Assembly (NCBI GenBank): GCA_002633005.1
Contig: NMRA01000208.1
Location: 597,606-661,605 of the forward strand
Reading direction: 5' to 3'
DNA: 64,000 bases
Origin: Phoronis australis
Lineage: Eukaryota > Phoronida > Phoronidae
Shown: piece by piece, positions 36,210-49,373 of the stretch
How the letters are laid out: each line of letters opens with the position of its first letter
How positions within the stretch are numbered: position 1 is the stretch's first letter
Translations under genes and position numbers: made by a program
Notes under the pieces: generated by a model
Databases searched by the model: none
The model's input: only the letters and a program-made list of their open reading frames with translations
What the model was told of the DNA's origin: nothing

Positions 36210-39200
36210 TCACAATATCTCCAGGTCAACATGTCTCAACTCAGGATGCCTTTGCTGGAGATAGAGGATGAAGAATTAGTACCATGTAGTAAGTTATCAG
36301 ACAGAAAGCAGTAAAACTCTTCACACAAAAGAATAACTGAATAGCATGTTATGCAATGTGAATATAATAAAACGTTGGAGGCAAAAAGAATAGAAATGAA
36401 CTTATTATAAAATATTAAATTAACAAAGATAATCATCAACATTCACGAAGTCCTTTTGCAATTCATCCAACAACTTGTCAACCATCCATTTTCAAACAAT
36501 AAAAGTTTATTCTGAATCCTTGACAGATTAAAAACATGAATTCCTGCCTCAGTACTTAACATTATCACTTACAATCATGTGAAAAGTCAATTTTTTCAAA
36601 AATTATCAATTTCTTTGTATTAATCACATGTTACCAAAAAACTTAAGCAGTGAGAAGACTTTGTGTTTGAATCAAATATTTTTCATAATACAAAAGGGAA
36701 CATATTGCTTTGATTTATCCTCAAACAACAGATAAGACAACTCTCCCAACATCTCTATAAAACAACATCCAAAGCTTTCAATTTTGATGGCAGACATCTT
36801 TGTTGTGCGGAGAAAGATCAAAAATCTGAGACATGGTTCTCTCGTTCATTGACCATAAAATAAGAGCGTAAAATTTCATGAAAATTCACCCATGAACTAA
36901 AAAGAAATCAATTATCAAAACTAATAAAAGCATAAACAATCGAAAGGTCTGAAAATGGCCGATAAAGAATTTTAATGTTAAAACATGTAAAGTCATCTCA
37001 AACAACTCACATACTTAGCACTCACAAACTTAACACATCGATATCAGTTTGAAGAAATGTTATGGATATCCATGGAAAATAAATAATAATTAATGCAATA
37101 TGTAAATATTGTATTTTTTTTTTAAATCTGGAAACTGCATGATTTCATCTTTGAACAATATTACTTGTTGAGCACTTATACTAATAATAATACTAATAAC
37201 AATGATGGGGATAATAAACCCAAAATGCATTTCACTGCACTGAAGCCAAATCTTCTTAAAAATCACACGTCAACATCATAGCAGGTGGATTTAGGGCATC
37301 CCATATGGACATGGTCAACAAGCAAACCACTTTTAGGTATAGAGAAAACAGAAAATCAGTTGTGGGACCCCATTTGTGATATAATAGAGATCTTTTTCAA
37401 ATGTTCACAGATCTCTTTCAAGAATGCCTATCAAGTAAACAGTTAAGTTTCAATATTCAGTATAAACACCCACCTTGAGGTTCCGCTCAATTCTGTCTAC
37501 CTCTCCACCCAGCATGTCTACGATATTCTCGCCGTGTTCTAGTAAAAAGTTCTCTACCTCCTCAGCTGTTGTGAAAGACTGCACTTCCTGTGAAAAGAAG
37601 GCTTCAATGAAGAAAGCTCAGATGGACGGCCTACATATGCACAGTTACAGTAGCAATACACTCTGTGGTATCTGTAAAAATAACCTTTAATTTAGATCAA
37701 TTATTGTATAGTTGTAAAATCATCTTATCTTGTTTCTTAGTCAGATTTCTAGGCTTGAGAAGAATTAGAAATGGTTTCACTGCTTCAGACAACTATATTA
37801 ATTTGGTTGTCATTGTCAAAGTGGGTTGGTTTGTGTCACCAAGGCGGTGCAGCAGTAAGGGAAGTTATATTGAAAATAGTTTAATGAATGCAAACAAAGG
37901 ACAAGAAAACGAGGATGTTAATTTGGAACAGCAAATACATCAGTGAGGAAAGGTGATAGATTTAAGGTTATGTACGTAAATTTGTGAATTTAGGCAAACA
38001 TCATCAAAGCTATAGATCATAACTCAGTAAAAGTGTATGCATTACAAAAGTTAAAAGAATGTAGAATTTAATTTTGACTTGGTCATGTGACCATGTATTT
38101 TTGGCAAACAATTGATCAGACCAGGTTGTAGGAGTTAGAACACCAACTCATGTGAGTTATAACACCAACTCGTGTGAGTTATTACACCAACTCATGTGAG
38201 TTATAACACCAACTCATGTGAGTTATTACACCAACTTGTTTGACTTGACACCAACTAGACTGAGTGATAACACCACCTGTTACAAGTGTTAACACATCAG
38301 TTGATGTTGTTGGTAGTAAGTGCACAACACTAACTACTGAGTCATCCGAGCTCTGCATAGAACTTAAATATGGAACCCTACATGGCTTCATATGTCATAC
38401 AACTTCTACGTTGTAGTTTCACTTTACCAGCCTTCTGTTAGATAACTGGCATGAAAGTAAAGTTTTTTTTTACCTAAATTCAAAATTCAAAAACTTGACA
38501 CGGTCACTAACCTTCAATATGAGTTCTATATCTTGATTATAAATATAAGAGCGAGTGATCTCCCGACCATCAAAGTCAACTTCAGCTTTAAACCTGACAT
38601 GTTTTCCTCCCATGTCTGTAGCCTTTATATCGTGCAGTGCTCTGTAAAGGAGTTTATAACCAATCACCAACAGATAAAGTATGACCTCATCAAAGTGTAT
38701 TTTACTGTGAAAATTCTCCAGTTTGGGACACTGAAAAATTTAATATTTTGTTCAAAGTCGGGGCTTGTACCAAATTTTAGCAATATTGGCTGTTCCAAAT
38801 TATGAGAAAGAAAAAATTATGTTGAAAGGTATTTGTCACAGTTTTATTTCAGACTTTATTGATACAAAATGCAGTATCCAATAATTGAACACCAAAATTG
38901 CCTTTGTCTCAATCTTCAGAATCAAGAAAATTCAAATTTGCTTTGAATTTCAGTGTCTTAAATTTTAAAGTGTCCCAAAGTAATAACACTATTGTTAAAG
39001 TAAAACAAACATAAGACTCCTAAGACAGAATTTCTCAGTACTCCCTTTCTAGTTAGCAAACTTTGCCCTATATTGGATTTTGCTTTTCATATAACCAAGT
39101 TTTTCAAGTTTCACTAATCTTGAGCATGAATCCATTTTTGAGAGCATGTTTTATCATTTGCTCCACATGACAAGGTAACTAGTATATTTAGATTTCTCAC

Positions 39201-42200
39201 TTCAATTCTGTTATCTTGTTTACATGTTATGTAGAATGCTTCAGATAAACACAAAGACTTCAACCAAAAGATAAAATCCTTAACAAAATGACATTGAATC
39301 TTATCCATAACAAAGTAGTTTTTTCTTACCTCACCATACGATCCGATTCCAGTTCATTTCTAATTTCGTGTTGTCTTTGTGAAGCTATTGATCTAAAACA
39401 TATGGACAGAGACAACAGTGTTGAGGCTGCGTACTTAACAAAGTGATGGATGGTAAGTATATAAAGCTAGACACAAAAATATTTTCAGCAGAATTACAGT
39501 GCATGAGAAGAGTCATGAAAACAGCTGATTGTTGAGGATGCCTCTTTTTCACCTACTGTCAGGATTTTAAAGCCTACCTTGAATGGTAACGCACACGAAT
39601 TTGGTTGCATTGTTCTGAGCATCACTAAATGCCCAAATAACAAAACACAAGAACAACACAAAGTTGAAATGAGTCATCGACTGCACCACAAACGGTATGC
39701 TTCTAGGGGTATTTATTAGCATCATAAAACTGGCCACTAGATGGCACACAATAGGTCAAGCCAATTATAAAATGGGAAGACTTTGAAGTCTCATCATTAC
39801 TCACAGTTTTCCTGGAAACTGACTACACACACAGACTACACCAGTTGGTGACACAATTCAATGCAATAATACACATGACACAGAACTAAAGATAATATTC
39901 ACCTTCCAACTAGCGCTGTCGTGTTTGTATGGATGATAAAAGAGGCCACGCCTCCTAATACGCAGCCAATTAGCATGGAGCCTAGAGCGTCAGCGAATGG
40001 ACTACCAGTGAAGTGAGTGATACCCATGCAGACACCAGCGATACCTATACCACCCACAGCTGCCAAATCTTCCAGAAGAACCACGTTCACACTAGGGTCA
40101 TAACCTTGGCGTACTGAAATAACAGGATGGTTCCCTATACGAACAATAGGTGGCGGTACTAACATCAAATGCCAGTGATTTAGCAACTTTACAGCCGCAA
40201 TCACGAGTAAATNGTGAGTTATGACACCAACTAGAGTGAGTTATGACACCAACTAGAGTGAGTTATGACACCAACTAGAGTGAGTTATGACACCAACTAG
40301 AGTGAGTTATGACACCAACTAGAGTGAGTTATGACACCAACTAGAGTGAGTTATGACACCAACTAGAGTGAGTGATAACACCACCTCGTGCGAGTGTTAA
40401 CACATCAGTTGATGTTGTTGGTTGTAAGTGCACAACATTAACCACTGAGTCATACAAGCTCTCCATAGAGCTTAAATATGGAACCCTACATGGCTTCATA
40501 CGTCATACAACTTATACATTGTAGTTTTAGTGAAGTTTACTAACCTTCTGTTAGATAACTGGTATGAAAGTGAGGTTTTTTAACCTAAATTCAAAATTCA
40601 AAAACTTGACACAGTCACTAACCTTCAATATGAGTTCTATATCTTGATTATAAATATAAGAGCGAGTGATCTCCCGACCGTCAAAGTCAACTTCAGCTTT
40701 AAACCTGACATGTTTTCCTCCCATGTCTGTAGCCTTTATATCATGCAGTGCTCTGTAAATCAGTTTAACCAATCACCAACAGATAAAGTATGACCTCGTC
40801 AAAGTGTACGTTACTGTGAAAATTCTCCAGTTTGGGACACTGAAAAATTTACTATTTTGTTCAAAGTCGGGGCTTATACCAAATTTTAGCAATATTGGCT
40901 GTTTCAAATTATGAGAAAGAAAAAAATCTGTGTTGAAAGGTATTTGTCACAGTTTTATTTCAGACTTTATTGATACAAAATGCAGTGTCCAATATTTGAA
41001 CACCAAAATTGCCTTTGTCTCAATCTTCAGAATCAAGAAAATTCCAATTTGCTTTGAATTTCAGTGTCTTAAATTTTAAAGAGTGTCCCAAAGTAATAAC
41101 ACTATTGTTAAAGTAAAACAAACATAAGACTCCTAACACAGAATTTCTCAGTACTCCCTTTCTAGTTAATAACCTTTGCCCTATATTGGATTTTGCTTTT
41201 CATATAACCAAGTTTTTCAAGTTTCACTAATCTTGAGCATGAATCCATTTTTGACAGCATGTTTTATCATTTGCTCCACATGACAAGGTAACTAGTATAT
41301 TTAGATTTCTCACTTCAATTCAGTTATTTAGTTTACATGTTATGTAGAATGGTTCAGATAAACACAAAGACTTCAACCAAAAGATAAAATCTTTAAGAAA
41401 ATGACATTGAATCATTACCAAAACAAAGTAGTTTCAACTTACCTCACCATACGATCCGATTCCAGTTCATTTCTAATTTCGTGTTGTCTTTGTGAAGCTA
41501 TTGATCTAAAACATATGGACAGAGACAACAGTGTTGAGGATGCGTACTTAACAAAGTGATGGATGGTAAGTATATCAAGCTGGACACTAAAATATTTTCA
41601 GCAGAATTACAGTGCATGAGAAGAGTCATGAAAACAGCTGATTGTTGAGGATGCCTCTTTTTCACCTATTGTCAGGATTTTAAAGCCTACCTTGAATGGT
41701 AATGCACACGAATTTGGTTGCATTGTTCTGAGCATCACTAAATGCCCCAAATAACAAAACACAAGAACAACACAAAGTTGAAATGAACCATCGACTGCAC
41801 CACAAACGGTATGCTTCTAGGGGTATTTATTAGCATCATAAAAGTGGCCACTAGATGGCACACAATAGGTCAAGCCAATTACAAAATGGGAAGACTTTGA
41901 AGTCTCATCATTACTCACAGTTTTCCTGGAAACTGACTACACACACAGACTACACCGGTTGGTGTCACAATTTAATGTAATAATACACATGACACCAAAC
42001 TGTTTCAGAGAACTAAAGATAATATTCACCTTCCAACTAGTGCCGTCGTGTTTGTATGGATGATAAAAGAGGCCACGCCTCCTAATACGCAGCCAATTAG
42101 CATGGAGCCTAGAGCGTCAGCGAATGGACTACCAGTGAAGTGAGTGATACCCATGCAGACACCAGCGATCCCTATACCACCCACAGCTGCCAAATCTTCC

Positions 42201-45200
42201 AGAAGAACCACATTCACACTAGGGTCATAACCCTGGCGTACTGAAATAACAGGATGGTTCCCTATACGAACAATAGGTGGCGGTACTAACATCAAATGCC
42301 AGTGATTTAGCAACTTTACAGCCGCAATCACGAGTAAATCACATCATAGCAAACAACAGTTTTCAACACTGTATATATGTCAAACGTTACTGAAAGGATG
42401 CCATCGAAATGGAATGAAGCCCAGTGAAATGCTCGACTAATTTTGAATAGTCACGTATTGTTAAATCCTAGATATAATTACTAAGTAATCACTCACCATA
42501 TTCCCAAAACTTCATCTTTGCCTTCTTAGCATTGTCTCTAACCTGATTGGCAGCTACAGTTAACGTAGCTAGCAAACAGAAATGAAGAGCTTGTCATTTC
42601 ACATGAAGTACAGACATGTTCACACCAACAGTTATGGCAAGGCATGGCAGTGCCTTTAATAGTTAAAACCTGTTCTTTACTAAGCTTTGTAAACATATTA
42701 AATTCATACAACTTGTAATGGAATCAAAAGCGCATCTCATCAACTTCCAGCTCTTAACGTCACCTTGGTAAGCCAAGGTCCGATGAATTGCTGAGGTCAG
42801 ACACACAATAACCCGACGACAATCACATGCAAGAGTCATATTGATGAATACATGCCACTATTTGGTTCATACACTGTGGTTAGGAAACTCTAAAGGAAAA
42901 ACAGTCGTATTGCAGTGACTGTTGCTACAACCAACACAGACAAACGTTGACTAATTGTTTATGGTGTCAGTTACCACAACTCTACTTGGTTTGTTTATTT
43001 ATAATGTGCTAATGATGAGCAGTTGCATTCGTCTGATGATGTTTGCTTAACACGCATGCGACTTCTCAAATTGAATTTATGGATGTATAATTTTGGACCT
43101 ATCACAATTTCTATGAAACACAAGTTTTAACAAAGAATTATATTTGAGAATTTTACCAATAACAATAAGGCAAGAAAGTAAAATGAGGTATATCGTTGAC
43201 AAAAAAATGTCTTTTCATTCCAACTTGAGTAATTAGGGTACTGTTATGATATAGAGGAATGAAATCCAAGATTAAGAAACTTAATTCAGATGACCTGAGT
43301 GGATAGTGAACTCAAAAGGGAAGGTAAACACAGAGAGGTCTTGTGTGTAGATGAAACTTACCAGATTCTGAGAGAAAAGCTCCTGCCAAGATTGCAATAG
43401 CCTGTAATAAATACGCAGTTCAATGAACAAAATGTGAGAACAAACTGTGACTTAAGCCCTACAGAGCAGTTATTAGGCCAAGCCAAAATTGCTGAATAGA
43501 AGAAAATTATTACACTTGCACCAAAACAGTCAATGCACCATGGTAAGTCTTTGTGTATTTAGCGCAAAATATGGTGGACAAGTGAAATATTATTATATTT
43601 TGTCAATTTTTGCAAAGAAAATAAAGATAAAGAACATTAAGTTTGCTATTAACATGGTTTGATCCATTAAGATGTCCCAAAATAACACACAGTTTCCATT
43701 ATGTGCAACAAAGCAGTGAGCCCTTGAAAACTGGAAAACCAGTGGCAAATTTGGCAGTTGCTATTGTGCAAAATCAGTGGAGAATTACCGTATTCTGTCC
43801 ACAATATAACCGCTATTAAATTTAGAAATGTTAACCTGCTGCATATAGAAAATTCTAAATTGTATACTAGTCACAGATGGGGAATCATGTAATGCACATG
43901 TATGTAGTTTAAATACGAGAATGACAGAGAAAACAGCTTTAACAATCTAACATCATTCTACGCAGTTATAGATTCATGCAGATTTCCGCATTTTAAATAA
44001 TCTCAGCCTGGGCTTCATGATTTTGATCAAAATCTGGACAAGCCACATCAATTGATGAACACAGTCAGTTAAAAAGTATCTAAACAGTATGCAATAATAC
44101 GTTCACTTACCCATGGTAGAGACTCCAACGGCTGTGGGTATAGTATACCTTGTATACCGTGGTACCATGATAGGCCAGTACCAAAACAGAAAATACCAAC
44201 TCCACTGATCAGGGAAGACACGTAACGAATATTCATATAACCGTAGCTGAAAGTGAACCAGAGCTTGGTTTTTACAAACATGTCAATCTTAAACTGGCAT
44301 GTAAATGTGGGTCACGAGCAGTCTGATCAGCACGCCACCTGTGGCCACATCACGGACTGCATGATTAGCAGAAGGTTCTGGGCTCGAATCTCGGTTGAGG
44401 CAGAAATATTAAATTTTTCAGACTTCTATTCATTAGGTCACATGATGTGGCCACAGGGGCATGCTGACCAGGCTCAAAAATGTTTGCGCAAACATAATTC
44501 TTCCATAAATTATTTTTACTGAATGATCCTAGTGAGGTTGCTTTAATATGGTATTGAAGAGTGAGCTTAGTGTCTACAAATATACACTTTACAGAAAGAC
44601 AACCAAGTTGTGAAATAAACACCTTGAGGTTTTTAGTCTAGTGAATTTCTTTGAAACTGGATCGCTTTAATTCACTGAACAGATATTATTATATTTTGTT
44701 TACCAGTCATCTATAAGAACACGTGAATAACACATTATACTACAATACAGTAACTACAGATAACGTACGGGTGAAGAGAGTCGGCTTTCTTGACTGAAGC
44801 ACTCAGGCCGTAAGCTAGAATCAGCTGATTGCAAGTGTCAGCCAATGAATGAATTGCTTCGGCAAACATACTGTGTGAGCCTGTGTACATCCAAGCAACC
44901 AGCTTCACAGCAAAATTAGCAGCATTGCTGGAAACAAAGAGACAAGCAGAATTGAACATAGAACCTGACAGACTGCTAGTACATTTATGTGACTTTGAAT
45001 AACCCTCGTGTCCCATACAGTGTCGTCGTGCAAATTTGAACTACAAGCACTGTTGTTTGGAGAGTGTTCCCAGTTATAGTGGCCAGGGCTGGTGGTGAAG
45101 GTACCATGGGCGTATTATGTCTGTTACAGCACTGCGCCACATGAATACCACAATAATGAAAAAGGAACAACTTCAAAATGTCATATTCACTACTACTTCC

Positions 45201-45912
45201 CCTGGTAATGGCCATTAGGTGGCAGCACGTTACAAACAGTGCCACAGATGACAAAAACAGGCATGTGTGGGTGCATAAAAATTGTTATCACCCAAGAAAC
45301 ATATTTTGGAGTCTAGAAAAAGAATGCTTAAGTTACATTGTCCTTAAGTTGTACCAAGAATTAAAGCAGAGACAATACTCCAAAAACTTAAATTAACGGG
45401 CATCAAACAATGGAGACATACCAACTAAGAGTACTTACATAACTACAGCATACAGAACAACTCTTCCAGAACCGTGACTAAAAATATTCTCTTCAGACGC
45501 AGACTGAAATGAAAAACAACACAACAAAGTACAGTATGAGCCATTCTGTTTGCTGTGTATTAGCATGTGAAGAATATTAAACATGAACACTAACTCTGTC
45601 TTCAGCAGTTACGCTAACATTTCCCTTCTGAGCCTCCGTGCGACATTCTACATCTGTCCATGTGCACTAACTCAGTAATTGTCCTAAATCAATTCAAAGT
45701 CAAATACTGTCAACATCCAACTTATAATCCATAACAACATTCAATACAACTATTGTTTAATTTAATGTAACTTAATTTAATCTATTTATCTATCTTAATG
45801 TATTTAATTCAATTTAATTTTTGCTGTAGAGGACCATGCTGCATATTAGCCTTTGGCTAAAGCATGTTTTATGTAGACTATTGTATTTTATCCTCTATAA
45901 ATAAAATTTATT

Positions 45913-45966
<54 letters not shown>

Positions 45967-48900
45967 ACTTGGACAACTTTTACAACATTAAGCAGCCCAA
46001 TATAAACAACGTTCTAATCCTGGAAAAACAGGAAAACAGATGGCTGCCTAGTTTTATTAAGTCTCAAAAAGCTGATAACACTCATAAGGCATTGTTCTTA
46101 AAAACACTGATGCCCTGACAAAGAGAACCACAGAGGTACTACAATGAGCCAGTGTCAGGTTAAGAGAGAAAACTTGTTTATATCATAACGTACAGTGGTA
46201 ACTTTTGACTGCTTTGCTCCGTAAGCCGTGTGAATGTAAGGTACTTCTTTCGATTGCGAGTCTTCAGATTGCTTGGCCAGGTGGAAAATATCCACTAAAA
46301 CATGAGTAAAATAACATTCACATGTTTACCTCTCCAAATCAGTTACACTTGGGCAATACTGAAGTAATGTATTATTAGTTGTAATATTTATAGTCAAACA
46401 GTGCGACAATGAACCATCCTGCGACTCTTGTGAAAAATTCTCCGTAACCGAAGCTTGCTGTAATCCAATTAAACTGTACACAGTACCGTTGACTTGGAAC
46501 ATTACAAGAGAACACTGTTTGTGAACCGTGCTCATTTCAACATGGTTCCACTGTAACAAGCTTCTATGAAATTATACAAACAGAATGAGAAGTTTGGATA
46601 AAATAAAAAACTGAACTAAGTAATGTCTTTTTGGAAGTGGGATGGGTTTAAACCAGTGAGAATTGGGTTGATAGATATACAAGACTCAAGAACTGTAATT
46701 AAAATTACATTAGACTAAAGTGCTAATCAAAATTAATAAAAACACTAATTGTAATACTTACAGGTAATGTACCGATCTTCTGACCTTTTCTTCTTACTTT
46801 TTTCTTTGGCAAGGTTCTCAAGGCTTCCCCAAATATCAATAGCTCTGAATTAAAAACAGTGAATTCTGCTATAAACAGGAAATCCAAATGGACAGCAGAG
46901 CAAGTCTGTGATTTATCAGATACTCAAGTGCAAATCACTCACTGGCTAAAATCCCAGGTCGCCAAGCAAAATCTGAGGTCGCCAAAACTGAGAATCCCAG
47001 GTCGCTAAATGAAATTTGAAAGTCAGCATGAACTGCGAAATGAATTTAGGGAGAATTATTGTCTGACTTTGATACTCTCAGTGGCAACTTCGTGGCGACT
47101 TGAGATTTTTCCTCGGTCAGCAAACACAATCTCAAGTCACTGATAATGCTGATAGTAAGCTTAATTTACCTTCTTTCCACGTCTTGACGAAGATAAACCA
47201 TCATCTTTTGCTCTGTATCGTACGGACTCCTACGAATTATTCTTTGACAAGCTTCCAAATCTCTAAAAATATAACGTCATTAATTGGGTTTATAACACGT
47301 ATACCATCATTGTAGTAAATCTGAGTGAGTACTTTTAAACTCTTGCTAACATACTACCAATTCAAAAATAGTCATAATATCTCAACTCATACGTTCACCA
47401 GACAACATAAAGTATGCAGAAACCAATATTGCTTTGGTGAATGAAACAAGGCAGTCATGAAATGAAGTTTTAACACGTAACAGGACCTGGTTTTAAGCAA
47501 CTTAAAAGATGTGCCAAAACAGACTTCCTTCAAAGACCACTTACTTTGGAGTGAGTAGGTACTCTTGCATAGCTCTGACAGGGGTGATGTATACATTAGC
47601 TGTGTAACTCTTGGTCAGATCAATTTTCTTTCGCTCTTTTCTTTTTGGCACAACTATAACAATAACAATATATGGGGTTGCCTAATAAATCATGACAACC
47701 TATAAACTAAAACTGATTATGCAACTAAAATACGTGTTTCGCAACACAATGTAAACAACATCTTCAAAAACTCTAAGACATGTACAGCCAATAATGTCAT
47801 TAACGATACACAAAGCCAGTGTTTTCACCATGATTTTTGAATGTGGTGGGAACAACAGAATGCAGTCAATCACAATATTCTGCTAAGTCCCTCTGGAGAT
47901 ACCGTTGTGTTCTGTGTTTTTGCTAAGAACTTTTAGTCAATAGGATCACAATTAGGCAATGATTTTCAAACAAATGACAAGACTCAAAGTCAAACTCCAA
48001 TGAGCACTAGACTGAAGAAAATGACAGAAATGACTCAACACATTTTTCCTAGAAAAAACAGACAGACAATACCTTTCATAATTGCTTCTTTTAATCCACT
48101 GCCCTTCGTACTTGACTTGTTTTGCTCACTTGTGGTCTCGGTGGGTTTAGGGTTATTCTCATCAGAGTTTGAAGAAAAGAACAGTGCACTTGACTTGGTC
48201 AAATTGTGTTGCGCATAAAAAACTGTTGATGTTACTGGAAGTCCCCTTTGTTTCAGACAACCTGCAATGGAAAGCACTTCATTAGCTATAATTCAAAATC
48301 TATTCACTGAGATTTGTTAAACTATTCGGGTTAACACAGCTAAATTTTCAACTGCGAAAACAATATCTCCCGCTTGGGTGCCTATGTTGTGTTGTTCTCA
48401 GCTCAAGGCGCATCTCCACCACTTGATTTCCGAATTTCTTACTGAACCAATACAGTAAAAGCATAATAAATGACTAAAAAGGCAATGGCAACAAGTTTCA
48501 ATATCACAAAGTACTACAGACGACATCTATAGGTACATTTAACAACAAAAAACAAGTTAGAAATTGTCTGATGTTACATTAAATGTGCATATTCAAACAT
48601 GTCAAATTTTCTTCCAAACCAAATAGACCAGAATTTTTCAAAATTCAATGGCATTATTTCTAGAAATCAAATAATCTGGAATCGTAAATTTGGGTTATTG
48701 AGATAAGTAACCTGGAATAAAATATTAAGGATCAGAAACCTGCGTACCATTGCAGTTTTACCATAAGATATGACAACAACAAAAGACATTGTGTCAACTA
48801 ACAACATAACTCATGACATTTTCACACAACCCCAAACTTTCAATTTCAAAATGTTCATTACCAGCGCAAGTTGCCAGAAGTCGAGTTGTTTGCGGCAGTC

Positions 48901-48985
48901 GGATTGTCTGACCAGAGTCCAAGCACAGATGTGCTGATGCAACAATAAAGGTCTTCATCCGGTGTTTGTGGAACATCTTTATACT
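36210..48985 (-). CDS. SLC30A9: SLC30A9 (ZnT9) zinc transporter
   Basis: Sixteen coding exons join in phase: 48976-48862, 48261-48073, 47653-47545, 47262-47170, 46844-46762, 46294-46194, 45503-45439, 44927-44769, 44246-44111, 43401-43362, 42568-42497, 42240-42030, 41505-41443, 40752-40623, 37587-37474 and 36254-36210. The total is 1725 nt, 574 aa (human 568). Recognisable blocks in order: YITPVRAMQEYLLTPKDLE; RRSPYDTE; IDIWGSLENLAKEK; transmembrane segments with HSLAD at 278-282; LSWYHGIQGILYPQPLESL; LLEDLAAV (Glu402-Asp403); HDIKATDMGGKHVRFKAEVD; and the exact C-terminus RHVDLEIL. Human ZnT9 moves zinc out of mitochondria. The N-terminus here (MFHKHRMKTFIVASAHLC) is basic and could be a presequence. 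The first exon opens at 48985 in frame (SIK before Met), so translation might begin further upstream. Three exons are present twice (separate entry). Confidence 0.95.
38125..38290. repeat. ~21 bp minisatellite (allele 1)
   Basis: About seven units related to GTGAGTTATAACACCAACTC, decaying at both ends. It corresponds to the array at 40214-40395, which has a different unit (GTGAGTTATGACACCAACTAGA). The two versions flank the doubled SLC30A9 block. Confidence 0.85.
39679..39778. repeat. Dispersed repeat, copy B
   Basis: This matches the element at 20598-20700: TGCACCACAAACGGTATGCT, then CTAGGGGTATTTATTAGCAT, then GGCCACTAGATGGCA. It lies in an SLC30A9 intron. A twin at 41790-41888 reflects the doubled block. 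Confidence 0.65.
40214..40395. repeat. 22 bp minisatellite (allele 2)
   Basis: Seven near-perfect 22 bp units of GTGAGTTATGACACCAACTA + GA begin immediately after the N at 40213. They end in the variants GTGAGTGATAACACCACCTC and GTGCGAGTGTTAACAC. This is a more homogeneous allele of the array at 38125-38290. Confidence 0.9.
41790..41888. repeat. Dispersed repeat, copy B' (doubled block)
   Basis: Same element as 39679-39778, in the second version of the SLC30A9 block. The few differences include CTGGCC versus GTGGCC. Confidence 0.65.
44325..44469. mobile_element. Foldback element in SLC30A9 intron
   Basis: The left arm GATCAGCACGCCACCTGTGG continues to CCACATCA (44325-44352). It is complementary to TGATGTGGCCACAGGGGCAT...GACC (44443-44469). 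The loop of about 90 bp contains GGTTCTGGGCTCGAATCTCG, which resembles a degraded tRNA T-arm (B box). It is probably a short nonautonomous or tRNA-derived repeat. Confidence 0.5.
45909..45966. repeat. (TTG)n microsatellite in SLC30A9 intron
   Basis: About 19 uninterrupted TTG units follow ATTAT. They lie between SLC30A9 exons 45503-45439 and 46294-46194. The polycysteine frame this creates on the plus strand is an artefact. Confidence 0.95.
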
Positions 48986-49182
48986 CTGAAAATATGAAAC
49001 ACACTGTTAGTATGATTTGACAAAAACTGAAGGCACTTTTGTCAGACGTATGCTTTGGTTGAAATTATTGTAAAACTTCAAATGATTTACGTTTTACATC
49101 TTGTCAATGTGTTGAAATTTAGCTCAGAGTAAAGCCTTTCCATTAGAGTAAGACAGTGGAATTAAATTTTGCCATATAGCTC

Positions 49183-49373
49183 AACACAAGGAAGAATATC
49201 TTATTTCTAGGCCAATTTTGAATTACTTCTGAATGTTTTTTTTATAATTACGACAGCTACACCCAAAAGAAACAGTGCTTCAGTATTTCAAGTTAGGCAA
49301 GGTTGGTATGTAGCATAAGTCAAGCAAAAATAGACAGAAATTCCACGCTCAGCGTGATGCCGTTTCCACTTTN
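49183..49373. repeat. ~190 bp segment duplicated at 50097-50285
   Basis: It starts AACACAAGGAAGAATATC and ends GATGCCGTTTCCACTTT, immediately before the N at 49374. The second copy (50097-50285) differs at a few bases and continues into new sequence. As at 31931 and 40213, the sequence before the N is repeated after it, here after a 722 bp gap. Confidence 0.85.

Larger units (their letters stand above)
38110..40212 (-). repeat. SLC30A9 three-exon block, second copy
   Basis: Exons at 40113-39903 (211 bp), 39392-39330 (63 bp) and 38641-38512 (130 bp), with their introns, duplicate 42240-42030, 41505-41443 and 40752-40623. The encoded residues are identical, and the exon differences I noticed are synonymous. 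The block ends ...CACGAGTAAAT at 40212, directly against the N at 40213. The three exons total 404 bp, which is 2 modulo 3. Exon 40752-40623 ends in phase 0, whereas exon 40113-39903 needs one preceding base. A transcript using both copies would therefore shift frame. Confidence 0.92.

Noticed and set aside
38512-42240. Genuine tandem exon duplication or fused longer SLC30A9 protein
   Set aside because: The doubled exons total 404 bp and their phases are incompatible in series; the boundary is a lone N and the copies look allelic.
45864-46118. Plus-strand frame with a run of cysteines
   Set aside because: The run is a TTG microsatellite read in one frame inside an SLC30A9 intron.
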